Shown here piece by piece: positions 32,841 through 43,861 of a stretch of DNA of 64,000 bases. Source of the stretch: Selaginella moellendorffii (taxonomy: Eukaryota; Streptophyta; Lycopodiopsida; Selaginellales; Selaginellaceae); NCBI RefSeq assembly GCF_000143415.4, contig NW_003314294.1, positions 873,453-937,452 on the forward strand, given 5' to 3'. Position numbers and translations under genes: made by a program. The notes beneath the pieces were generated by a model, which ran no database searches, had not been told where the DNA came from, and was given only the letters and a program-made list of their open reading frames with translations. Every line of letters begins with the position of its first letter. The first letter of the stretch is position 1.

Positions 32841-33845
32841 TCACTCCTCACTCTCTTCACCAGCCAAGTGCTGCCTCATTGCCTCCAAGTGAGGAGGGGA
32901 CAGTGGCATGATAAACTTGGCAAAGCCTAACCCGTCAGGATTCGGTGCATACTGTACATGTATGACACCTCTCGTCTGCATGGCCTTCAACACACTCTGA
33001 TCGCCTCCAAACACTTTGTCACAAGCAGCCGCCCACTCGACGACGCCATCGTCCGAGCTTATCATCAGCTCCATGACCTCGTTGAACTTGGCAGCTGACC
33101 ACCTGGATTAAGAAGAGATCGGTGAGAAAAATGAAAAGAAACAAGCTGCTACTTACTCTGGAGCCGTCACTCCACCCAGGATACACACTCTCGTCGAGTC
33201 CACCATTCCACCTAGTTCTTCCTCCAGCAATTTTGGATCCTTCACTGCTGATTTGGCAGCGTCTAGTAGAAGTAAGGGGCATCCACCACATATACCATAT
33301 ATCTTCTTCCAATCCTGCTCACTAACATAACCAGAGCCTCTGTCTGCCAAACATTTGAAGAAAAATTCCTTAGCCCGCTCCTTATCCAAGTGTCCTACAT
33401 ACACAACTTCTACCTCGTCCCCAATCCAGTCCTCGCGAAAGGAGTCGACGGAGGTGGCCATGATCACAGTTGCCTTTCTCTGGCGTGCCATGGTCTTGAG
33501 ACACTCTACAACGGGTTCGGCATCTGCGTGAGGATCTCCCGTCAGCTTGTGAGCATCATCAAGGATCAAGACGGGCGGAACATCATCATCTGCCTGCCGC
33601 TGTATGACAGCCTCCACATCGCTGAGAGTATTCCCAAGAATCCTAGAGAACATCTCAAAGAAGTAAAGGGGCGCCTTGACATGCTTGTCCGCCTCCCACA
33701 CGCTCTGGAACCGCTTCAGTAGAGTCGTCTTCCCAGAATTTTGTGGCCCTAACACCATTACTATGCGATCTACGCCTGCCACTGCAAAATCCACCAGCCT
33801 ATCCAGCTCCCCTTCCCTCGCCACCTTCAAGCTGTGAGCTGCCAT
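32841..33845 (-). CDS. STAND/AAA-like ATPase (archaeal-ATPase type)
   Basis: Two exons (33845-33157 and 33102-32841), joined through a 54-nt GT-AG intron, give about 316 residues. Walker A is VLGPQNSGKTTLLKRF near residue 32; Walker B is PVLILDDAHKL near residue 92; a sensor-1-like ATVIMATSVDSF follows near residue 125; and a GxP-type motif (GGCPLLLLDAAK) typical of STAND NTPases lies near residue 200. The remainder looks helical (EVMELMISSDDGVVEW, FGGDQSVLKAMQTRGVI) and may be a winged-helix-like region. This fits the ATPase_2/archaeal ATPase group: a nucleotide-driven switch with no fused sensor or effector repeats. Substrate and pathway unknown. It is head-to-head with FY, 118 bp apart. 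Confidence 0.8.
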
Positions 33846-33963
33846 CCCTAAGATGGAAGGGTTGTGATGAATATATATATACGTCGGATGTCAACCGGAC
33901 GATGAGGGCTGGATTATATTGATCGTCCGATCAGTGATTTCGAAATTTAGGGTTCTTGGGGCG
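33846..33963. promoter_or_regulatory. Divergent promoter between the ATPase gene and FY
   Basis: 118 bp lie between opposite start codons. It contains an alternating AT run ATATATATATA near 33870-33881 that could act as a TATA element for either side, and TTAGGGTTC (33948-33956), an inverted telo-box-like motif. Confidence 0.5.
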
Positions 33964-36411
33964 ATGTTCGCCTCTAGCGACGCCGAGGCGCCCGGGTTTG
34001 GGCAGGATGCCGCCAACAGCGCCATTCCAGCTCCAGGCAAGCGCATTCGAAAGCCCGTGCAGCGCCGATCCGTGGATTACACCTCTACTGTCTTGCGCTA
34101 CCTCCAGGTAGATTTTTTTTTTTTTCCGCGTTCCTTTTCAGTGATTTCTCTGGTCGGGTATGGTGATAGGTACGAATGTGGCAGCAAAACTATGGGCAAA
34201 AGCCGGTGCTCCAGCCAACAACGTCGGCCGCGCTGGATGTAAGCTAGCGTGGTTTTTGAGAGGTTTTTCTAACAGGTGTTTCTACTTGCAGCTTCTTCCA
34301 ACGGGAGCTTATCTCGACAATCCGGCAACGAGTTTCAGCACAAAGTTCGTGCACTGCTCGACTAACAAAGTCCGCTGCTCGATCAACAGAGTTTTGGTAA
34401 CTTGCTTTGCTACTGTCAAGTGTTCTCGTCACTGATTTTTGTTTCTATCCCTCGTTTCAGTGGACTCCTACTGGACGTCGTCTCATAACGGGCTCCCAGA
34501 GTGGAGAGTTTACTCTCTGGAATGGGTTGTCGTTTAACTTCGAGATGATCTTACAGGTGTGTAGTGTTTTTTATTCATCTTCCATGCGTTTTTCTTGTGA
34601 AATCTCTCCCAGGCGCATGATAGTGCTGTAAGGTCGATGATCTGGAGCCACAATGAAAACTGGATGGTTACGGGCGATGACGGTGGCTGTATCAAGTATG
34701 TAGTATGTCCCTGTGTTGTGTTCTTCTCTTACATGCTACTTATGTAGATACTGGCAAACAAATATGAACAACGTAAAAGCGAACAAGACAGCTCACAGAG
34801 AACCGGTACGAGATTTAAGGTAAAAATTTCGAGTGGATTCACTTGGAGTTTTTCTTACACTATACTCTTTCTTGTTACTCCAAGTTTTTCAAGTACGGAT
34901 CTGAAGTTCTGCTCGTGTTCCGATGATACCACAGTCAAAATCTGGGATTTTGCCCGGTGTCAAGAAGAGCGTTCATTAACTGGTATGTCAATGCAATTTT
35001 TTTCTTATGTGTTTGGCTTTGTACAGGTCACGGCTGGGACGTGAAGAGTGTGGATTGGCATCCACAAAAGTCTCTCCTTGTTTCCGGTTTGCTTTTAAGT
35101 GCTTTTGAGAAAATATTGTGATATGTTCATTACAGGTGCGAAGGATAATCTTGTGAAATTGTGGGATGCCAGGACGGGCCGTGAACTTTGTACATTGTAA
35201 GCATTATCTTTTGTGAAATAGCTGTTGTTAGCTAACTTAAATCACAGGCATGGTCACAAAAATACAGTCCTTTGTACAAAATGGAATAACAATGGAAATT
35301 GGGTGTTAACTAGCTCAAGGGACCAAGTAATCAAGGTAAGTGTTTCAGCTTACGGCATAAAGTGAACCGAACGCCTGGTGTTTTCTTTCTCAGCTGTTTG
35401 ACATCCGAACCCTGAAAGATATCGAGACTTACCGTGGCCATAAGAAAGAAGTAGCATGTACGTTGCATTGGATGAGTTTAGAGTGCTCTTACGTTTTATT
35501 TTGGTGCAGCATTGGCATGGCATCCTTTCCACGAGGAACTCTTTGTGAGCGGAAGCCACGACGGCAGCATTATACACTGGCTTGTTGGGTAAGTTATGCA
35601 AAACTGGATACGTTCAATCTGACTTTGCATTTTTGTTTAGGCACGATCAACCTCAGGCAGAAGTCTCAAATGCTCACGACAACAACATTCTCGATCTGTC
35701 CTGGCATCCCATGGGCCACATACTTTGCAGGTGCTGTTTGGAACACACTTTTCTCTTGTTCTTAGCAGTGACTTTGTCGTCTGAGCAGCGGAGGCAGCGA
35801 CCACACCACGAAGTTCTGGTGTCGAAATCGTCCTGGTGATACCACTCGCGACAAGTACAACGCACCTCTCATGCAAGGTCAGCTGTCTTTTGCTTAAGAG
35901 TGGCACTTCTCACTTCCAGTGACTACAACAGGGGCCTCGAACGAGCAAATGGCACCGCTGGGACGAGGATCTGGATCAGTTCCAATGGAAGCCTCGAGCT
36001 TGGGGAGCTCATTCATGGGTGTTGGAGGTGCTGTTGACGAAGGCACCATCCCCGGCGTTGGCATGGCAATGCCGGTGGTCCAAGCTCCTGACAGTGCTGC
36101 TGCTCGGATACCTGGTATTCCTTCACGACCGCCGATGGCAATGCACCATCCATTCCCTCCTCAACTACAAATGCAGCCTCCTCAAGACATGTATGGTCAG
36201 TTTGCGCCGCCACCTCCGCCACCTCTTCCTGGAGCTGCTCCTGTTCCTCCTGGCATCCCGGGCATCCCACGGCCAAGCTTTCGTCATTTCCAGCAGCAAA
36301 TGATCCCAGGACTTCCTGGATTCCAGGTGAAAACAAGCTTGACTTCTCGTTTGTTTTCTGGTATTAATCGATCGGTGGAATGTGGTTTTGCAGCCGGGAG
36401 AGCCTAGCTAG
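33964..36411 (+). CDS. FY: FY, WDR33-type polyadenylation factor
   Basis: Multi-exon gene starting [20 protein letters not shown]33/Pfs2 is the WD40 subunit of the cleavage and polyadenylation complex that helps recognise the poly(A) signal; in Arabidopsis FY also binds the RNA-binding protein FCA through PPLP motifs. Seen here: [15 protein letters not shown], then [13 protein letters not shown], the [21 protein letters not shown] repeat, [71 protein letters not shown], and [20 protein letters not shown] proline-rich tail holds [12 protein letters not shown]. The last exon adds PGEPS before the stop at 36411. All introns are short. A broken copy lies at 20738-22260. Confidence 0.95.
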
Positions 36412-37104
36412 AGCAAGCACGAAGACTGGACTAGAAGAAACCGAGTTTCACATCCTTTTTGACAAAATTACCATATGTAAACTTTTGGATTAAGTTCCTT
36501 GTTCCTGATTCACGTTAAACTGGCTGTATTAGTTGATGATACAAGCTTAGAAGTCAAATATGCGTGTTTCACACCTTTCGTCTGAATTAGATAAATTTTA
36601 TATTTCCAGAAACATCAATTTAAACCTGATTTTTTGAGATTGAAAAGGTAGTGTGAAACTATCCACTTGTTGCCATTGTTGAACTTAAACATAAACTTTT
36701 CTGAAAAGACCGCGGAAATGCTTCTACAATGGAAACATCCTCCTAAAAGAGGAAAGAAAATAACTTGGTTTTACATTAGGCTTGCTTGAATTAGAGCGGA
36801 ATCTCATATTAGATGCCAGTATATGCTAGAATATTCTAGCATCTACAATGAATATGCAAACCTAATTTTAGTTTGCCAACGGTTCTGTTAAACTGAGGCT
36901 CCGGGATATACTCCGCCGACGTGGCCATTCCCCATTGTTCCACACCTTTCCCTCCGCGGAGGTTATTGAATTTTCACCGGGGTTTTCAGGGTTTGTGGCT
37001 ATGGCGCTCCCAGATCCGGGCCGGCGGCTTGGCGCTTCGACTTCATGGTCGGATGACGAGGCAGTGTAGCTGATCGAGAGAATGTAGGCTAGGGATCGAG
37101 CAGG
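36412..37104. other. FY 3' region and intergenic DNA
   Basis: Contains the FY 3' UTR and, from about 36890, the GC-richer leader of the next gene. No other gene or repeat is supported. Confidence 0.6.
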
Positions 37105-40100
37105 ATGGATGGGATTGAGTCTGTGTATGGGCGCGGCGCGCTCGGCAATCTCACAAATCGCAGCAGGCGTTCCAATGGAACAGCTGGGCCGAGCAGTCCA
37201 TTGTCTCTCTCCCTGGATCCCTTTGTGTGGGAGAGCGGGTATGAGAACCGTGGAGGCGGGGCATGGGTTTCGAGGAATACTCCTCCATTCGACGAGGATT
37301 GCGAGGGCGTGTATGAGATGAATGGGGCAAGTCCGGCGATTTCACCGCGGGGAGGAAGCCCGAATGGTGGTGTCAAGAACATAATGCTTCTAGCCAAGGA
37401 CAAGGAGGCTTTGCTGGAAGAAGCCATCAGGTTGAAGCGTGCTCTCCACGAGAAAAGGTTTTATCTCAGGCGAAACCGAGTTCATGCTACCACGATTCAG
37501 ATCGAAAACAGGTGTCTCGACTTTTGCTTTCCTCTTTGAGCTCAACAAAGAAATGCTTCGTTTCTAGTTTCACAGGAAGCTAGAGTTTGATATCAAGGAT
37601 ATGGAAGCGCAGGGGTCGCCTCTAGACAGCGCCAGATCTCCTCGCGGAAGTAGCATACGCACTAAGCTGAAAGGTTAGTGTTCTTCGTTTTTGCTTCTCG
37701 CTGTCTACTTATTCCTTGGAGCGTTGTTTTGCAGGTTTAAGGATCAGATACGAAGATATGCGAAGTGCTTGTGATGCTCAGCACGAAGAAGTAGCGGCAC
37801 TGCGCAGGGATGTACGCATTACCACCACCCAAGTAAGCAAACGTGTTGAGATCCATTTCTTCATGTTTGTCTTACTAGAGATTCTAGGCCCGTTGCTCTT
37901 GTTGTAGGAGATGGAAATGGAGAGAGATGCGTTGCTACATGAGATAACGAGAATGCAGAAGGACGTCAAGGGGCTGAAAGCAGTCCAGAATGCTCTCAAG
38001 TGCGAGCATCAGGAGCTGTGTCAGATCAAGCACAAAGCTGACGAGCTGGCAGTTCTTAACTTCGAGCTAGAAAATTGCATGGATGTAAGGATTACATTTC
38101 ACGATTGGTTTTGTGCCTCAGTATCTGCTTTGGCAGGGCGTGAACAAAGATCTCGAGAGAACAAACCAGGATGTGATCATTTTCCGGCAGAAAATGACCG
38201 AGTCGAGTATCGAGGCCAGAAAGAATGCAAAACAATTCAAGGAGCTGGAAGAACACACTGAAGCCTTGAAGAGGCTCCTTGCAGACGAAAGGTCCGAGCG
38301 ACGGGGTCTAGACAAGGAGCTCGCAGGCTTGGAGCTGCAGCTTAAGAAGGCTGAGAAGGAGCTTACTGCGAAGGGACTCAAGAAGCCGGCTTCTCCGAAG
38401 CCGAAGCCGAAGCCCAGAGAGAAAATCTGGGAAGTGACAAGCCCTGGGAAAGGAGGAACTTCTCCGCGTTCACCTAGGAAAGATCAAGACGGGAAGCTGG
38501 ATACTCCGAAATCAAAAGGTGGCAAGCCCGGTGGAAAAGGTGGTGATGCTGCCGCTGCCGCTGCTGCTGCTGCTAGTGCAGCGTCATTCAAGGCAAAGAA
38601 TACTTCTGCAAGGCTGTTTGGAGCTCTCTCTAAAACAGAACCAAGGCCGGGAGGTGCTGCGCTCGAGGACAGGGCCGGGGGAACGTTTAAGAAACAGGCA
38701 TCCAAAGCTTCTGGCACTGACTCGAGGCAAACTAGTCCGGAATCGTTCAGGAAAAAGACCTTCAAGGAAGGCACTGCTGCTTTTGAGTCGCAGGAGACAA
38801 TGCGTAAGAAGGCTGAAGCACTCCAACAAAAATCACTCAAGGAGGCTGAAGCACTCAAACAAAAATCACTCAAGGAGACTGAAGCACTCGAACAAAAATC
38901 ACTCAAGGAGCCTGAAGTACTCAAACAAAAATCGCTCAAGGCCGTTGCACTCTCCAAAGCTTCCGAGAGGCCTCAAAGTACTGACGCGCTCAAGAAAGAA
39001 GCTTCCAAGGCTGCGAGGCCAAAGGCTGCCGAACCCACGAGTAGATCCACCAGTCCGAGTGCTACGCCAGGAAAAGCCGAGAAAGCTTCTGCGGGGAAAT
39101 CCAAAGACAAGGCGGCTGACAAGAAGACGGAGCCGGGTCAAGGTGGCAAGCGCGGAGCAGGCTTGAAAGAGGAAACAAAAGGAACGAAAGACGAAGCAAA
39201 AGGAACGAAAGGAGATGTTTTGCAAGCGCAGAAGGAAAGACAGCGGCTGGAAACGGAGCTAGCTGCAAAGATGGAAAAACAGAAGCGGGAGATGGAGCTA
39301 GCGGCGAAGCAAAGAGAAATGGAGCTAGCTGCGAGGCTGGAGAAACAGCAAAAGGAAATGGAGCTCGCTGCAAAGCAACGGGAGATGGAGTTTCTGGCGA
39401 AGCAACGAGAGCTGGAAGCTGCTGCTGCTAAGCAGCGGGAAATGGAAGCTGTTGCCGCTGCTGCTGCTGCCAAGCAACGGGAAATGGAACTGGCCGCCGC
39501 TGCTAAGCAACGAGAGATGGCGGAGCTAGCTGCAGCAAAAGGATTGAAGCTCAAAGCCGAGTCCAGGGACGAGGCATGCCAGACCTCCGAGACAGCGGAC
39601 TCTTACGACGAGTTGATGCGAAAGATGCGTAAGCTGGAGGACGAGCTAGCCTCGCACAGGTCACGGGAAAGCTCTCCAGGGCCGTCTTCTACTCCGCCAC
39701 CTTCGAGGGCATTCACGAAGAAACTCACCATCAAAGTCGATGACAAGCAGATGGATCGAAAGCTGACGAAGAAGGCGACGGTGAAGAAGCCGGATGTCGC
39801 TCCCGCCACTCCGGGTACTCCCAGGAAGAGCAAAGTGGCGTCGACTCCGGCAACTCCGAAAGAGCCAGAGCGAAAGCCCGAGCCGCCAAAGCCAGAGCCA
39901 AAGAAGCCGGAGCCAGTGCCAATAACAGTGCCAGTTCCAGAGCCAGAACCCGTCCGCAAGTATCCAGCGAGACAAATTCGTCGGCAAATCCTCATGGCGG
40001 ATCAAGACTTCGCCGAGGACACGAAGCAGATAACCGGCCCAGCGGATGCACCCAGGCCCAGGAGCGTCATGTTTGAGAGCTCGAGCTTCAACGTCTTGCT

Positions 40101-40152
40101 GGCGGAGCCCAGCACGGATCCTCTGATTGAAACGCAGGCACCGAACGAGTAG
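37105..40152 (+). CDS. Large coiled-coil protein with charged repeats, paralog A
   Basis: Five exons (37105-37511, 37576-37673, 37735-37832, 37908-38084, 38137-40152) give 931 residues. The N-terminus has DPFVWESG then KDKEALLEEAIRLKRALHEK and ENRKLEFDIKDME. A long coiled coil continues through EMEMERDALLHEITRMQKDV and NFELENCMD. The last exon adds Lys/Pro/Ser-rich linkers, four or five units of the type KEAEALKQKSL, about ten units of AAKQREMELA that should form a charged single helix, and TPGTPRK/PEPKKPEP runs. Paralog B (40243-41591) shares the N-terminal 300 residues and the 98- and 177-nt exon sizes but lacks the repeat tail. Family unknown; a cytoskeletal or flagellar role would be a guess. 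Confidence 0.85.
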
Positions 40153-40242
40153 AAACAAGAACCATCTACGTTCTTATATCGTCCTGGGAAGAAAAACTTG
40201 GGACAACGATCGAGCTAAAGGTGTCAGCTACCAACGAAGTTG

Positions 40243-41591
40243 TCATACTGTTCTAGCAGACCTCGGGCTGTTTGGTTTGGAACCGGCGAGTTTATCCGGA
40301 CTTGGAGTTGCGGGGTACAAGCTGAGGCCTCTGGCGTTGAGCTTCTCCTCGACTGTGACAAGCTCCGCTTCCAGGCAAACGCGCTTCTCCTCCAGGCTTT
40401 TCTTTTCCAGCTTTTCTTTCTCCAGGCAATCCTTGGCCAGCGCGATCTGGTCCTCCAAATCCTTGTATCTCTTCGAGCTTCTCTTGGCGAGAAGGCTCGA
40501 CTCTGTTAGCTTTTGTCTGTGAGCTACAATCTCGCGATTTGCCTTGTCCAAGGCTTTAAGAACAACCTGTGAAAGAAGATCTTAGGATTTTTGTTTTCTA
40601 GATCGTGAGCTTACCTCCATGCAGTTTTCTAGATGATAATTCAAGACTTCCATGTCGCCCGCTTTGTCCCTCATGCAGCACAGATCTTTGTTCTCGCAAC
40701 AAAGCTGGCTGTGCACCAGCTTTAGCTTTTTCACATCCTTTTGGAGTTTCGCGATCTCCTCTACAAACACATCTTTTTCCATCTCTATTTCCTGTCCTCG
40801 ACAAATTCACTTGTGCGTGTCAGCAAAAACCTTCACCTCTTACAAAAGCTTACTCTTTGGTGTGATATCCTTACGTCCCTTCTCAAGAGCGTGATCTCTT
40901 CGTGCTGGCTATCACAAATATTTTGCAGCTCCTCGAACTGTGACTTCATTCCTGGGAGGAAAAAAAATCCTCACATATAAGCCCAGAAACTAAAGCAAAG
41001 AACGAAACAATCGAACCGTGCCTTGGAGCTTAAGCCTCACTCGAGACGATCCACTCGACTTTGTGCCCATGTTTCCTTGCATCTCCATGTCCTTGATATC
41101 GTTCTCGAGCTTCCTGCAGTTCTTTTTTGTGTTCCAAGTCAAGATCAACCAGCCCAATAGAGATGAGAAAGAGGAAAAATGGAAGAAAGAAAACAAAGAG
41201 CTCACTTGTTCTCGATTTGGACGGCAGAAGCGTGAACTTTGTCCCGCTTCAAATAGAAAGCCTGATCGATGAGCATTCTCTTCAACTGGATGATCTCCTC
41301 GAGCAGCGATTCCTTGTCCCTGCTTGCGAACAGCAAATTCTGGAAGGAAGCGGGGCTCTGGCCCCTGGATTTCGATCCAATCAGCCCCTCAGTGATCTCT
41401 ACAACCCCGTTCTCGTTGCAACCCGGTAGAGGCGGCGGCGTGGGAGGAATCCAAGTGCCTCCACCCAGTTCTGGATTTGGCGGATCCCACACGAATGGAT
41501 CCAGACCGTGAGACAGCGGCGTATCCTTTCGCGTCGGCCGCTTGCTAGGGATGGGCCGAGGAGCATAGGCGCTCTCCATTCTCTGCTCCAA
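40243..41591 (-). CDS. Coiled-coil protein, paralog B
   Basis: Five exons on the minus strand (41591-41206, 41113-41022, 40951-40854, 40791-40615, 40566-40243) give 358 residues. Shared landmarks with paralog A: DPFVWDPPNPELGGGTWIP, RDKESLLEEIIQLKRML, ENDIKDMEMQG, SQHEEITLLRRDVRI, EIEMEKDVFVEEIAKLQKDV, YHLENCME. It ends ARGLSLYPATPSPDKLAG. The intron 41021-40952 uses a GC donor. In-frame ATGs at 41591 and 41579 are both possible starts. The two genes are tail-to-tail with stops 90 bp apart, as expected from an inverted duplication. No known domain beyond the coiled coil. Confidence 0.82.
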
Positions 41592-41914
41592 ATCTTTCTT
41601 CTCCCTTTTAGTATTTCTAGCTGGAATTTCTACCTACAATCGCATGGCGCCTAAGGTACAGCAAGATTCCTTGTTGCCTGCGCTACCGCCTCTCGCTGAC
41701 GCTCAAGAGCAAAGCCGCTTACCACGCTCGCCGGATAAACCCTAACACCGATAACGTCCATGGGATTCCAATGGCAAAACGCTTGTGCGCCGTCGATCTA
41801 GCGAGCATATACCACTTCTTTAAACGACGGCCGTTGGAAAGAGCGGTAAAATTCGTTGCGCTTGATTTGGATTTGATCCCGCAACGTCTGGAGTTAGGGT
41901 TTAGGGCACCAGCT

Positions 41915-43778
41915 ATGGGAGTTCCTAGAAGCGATGGCGATGGCGCCCGGACTCTCCAGCTCCTCCGGGCGCGAATGGGCGGCCAGGTTTGCGAAATTCA
42001 CTCGTGCTGGATGAGCGATGAGTATTTTGTTTTGTAGAGCGTCGATGCAAAGGAAGTTGGATTTGTGTGTAATGCGGATGTAAGCTACAGCGAGGAGGAA
42101 CAGCCTCAAGTGAGCGCTTACTCTTTTTTTTTTTCTTGTGATTAAGTCACAAGAAAGTCACAAGATTTCTTACAGTCTCGTGAATTGTTTTCTTCTCTCG
42201 GCAGGCTCTCGAGTGGCTAGCTTTTGCAGAGAAGTTCGTTTTGGAGAATGCGTCAGCTGACACGAATCTCAAGCTTCTCAACACATTCCTACAATCAAAA
42301 TCGGTGTTTGTAGGGAATGGAACCCGGATCACTCTGGCGGATCTCGGCATGTTTGTGGCAATTCGCGAGAAAGTGGTGAGTTCTTCGACTTTGGTTTTAT
42401 CGGCTTGTTTTTGTAACACCTCGATAGGCCGCTATTCCAGTAGAGGACCAGGAGAATTTGCCAAACTTGTTTCGATGGTTCGACTACGTTCAGGTATGTT
42501 TAGTCTGTATGTTTGTCGAAGATCTTTTTCGCTGTTTCTACTTAGAACAAGGAAGATGTGCGTCAAGTCTACGCGCAAATCTACATTAAGAAGCCATATT
42601 TCTCTCCACCGGTATTTTGCGCTTTGTGCATTTGTGGCAGTCTAATCTACTGTATTTCTTGTAGAACTTTAGTGATCAGGATTCTAGTAAGTCATCCAAA
42701 CCAAATGTCGACGGAAAGAGCATGGCGGAAACGGTAAGCAAGTGGCATTACTTTCTTATACTTAGATGTGACTATTATTGAAATTTCAAGAAGGATTCTC
42801 CTCAGCCTTTGCCTTCGCCTGCGCCGCCTCTACCTGCGCCAACGCCAGCAGTAAGCTACTGCCTACGCATCTTTTATTTATTTTTCTGTCCTTTACTCAC
42901 TATTTGTATTTGCAGGCGGACAACAGTGTATCTACTGTGAGCTCTGTCAGCAAAAGCAAACCAGCGAAAGAAACGAAAGAGAAGCCTCCCGCACAAAAGA
43001 AAGAAGTCGACTGCGATGTCAGCGTGCTCGATATATGCGTCGGACAAATCAAGAAAGTGTGGAAGCATCCATCAGCTGATACGTAAGTGTGAGGCTTTGG
43101 GATGATTTGATCTAATGCTTTTTGATTTTCCAGTCTCTATGTGGAGGAAATTGACGTTGGAGAAGCACAACCGAGACAAATTGTCAGTGGTCTGGTCAAA
43201 TACGTGCCTGAAAGTGAGATGCTGGTAAAAGATTGCGGCTAAAGCAAACACCAACGTTGCTGACATATTGATTCTTCAGAATAGAAGGGTGCTCGTCCTT
43301 CTAAACGTTAAAGCCGGGAAAGTTCGGGACGTTCTCTCGTCTGGCTTGGTAAGTTGTTGTTTTCTACGATCCAACAACAAACTAATGGACTTACAGGTTC
43401 TTTGTGCGTCAAATGGAGACCACAGCCAATGTGAACCTGTGTCTCCTCCGGACGGCGTTCCTGTAGGTGAAAGAGTGAAATTCGCTGGGTAAGGAAATCA
43501 TCGCACTCCCATCAATGCTTTGACGCTAACTGATCTTCCCTGTAGGCACGATGGGAAAGCAGAGGAAGTGTTGAATCCCAAGAAGAAACAGTGGGACAAG
43601 ATTGCTCCTGTAAGTTGATGAAAGACTTTCCATGTTTTGTTCACTCGAACGATGTAAACCGTGTGACTTGCAGGAACTTCGCACTGACGAGCAGGGCATT
43701 GCAAATTACCAAGGTGTTCCCTTCCAAACCTCTAAAGGACCATGCAAATCAGCAATCGTCAATGGATCAATCAAATGA
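41915..43778 (+). CDS. AIMP1/EMAP-II-like tRNA-binding protein
   Basis: About thirteen small exons encode about 387 residues. The N-terminal part ([12 protein letters not shown] to [13 protein letters not shown], then [10 protein letters not shown]) looks like the GST-like helical domain of Arc1p/AIMP1 proteins. A Pro-rich and Lys-rich linker follows ([23 protein letters not shown]), then the tRNA-binding OB fold: [67 protein letters not shown]. The EMAP-II-type end is [17 protein letters not shown] and [13 protein letters not shown]. The family scaffolds aminoacyl-tRNA synthetases and delivers tRNA. The start at 41915 joins in phase; an in-frame upstream ATG at 41771 would add 48 residues. 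Confidence 0.88.
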
Positions 43779-43861
43779 GAACCAAAGGTGATCCATATTT
43801 CGTGAGGAAAAAATATTCTATATACTTTATAATGGATCAAACTCTTCAACTATAGATTGGT

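Noticed and set aside
38519-39166. Lys/Arg/Ser-rich 215-aa ORF
   Set aside because: Alternative frame of the repeat-rich last exon of coiled-coil paralog A.
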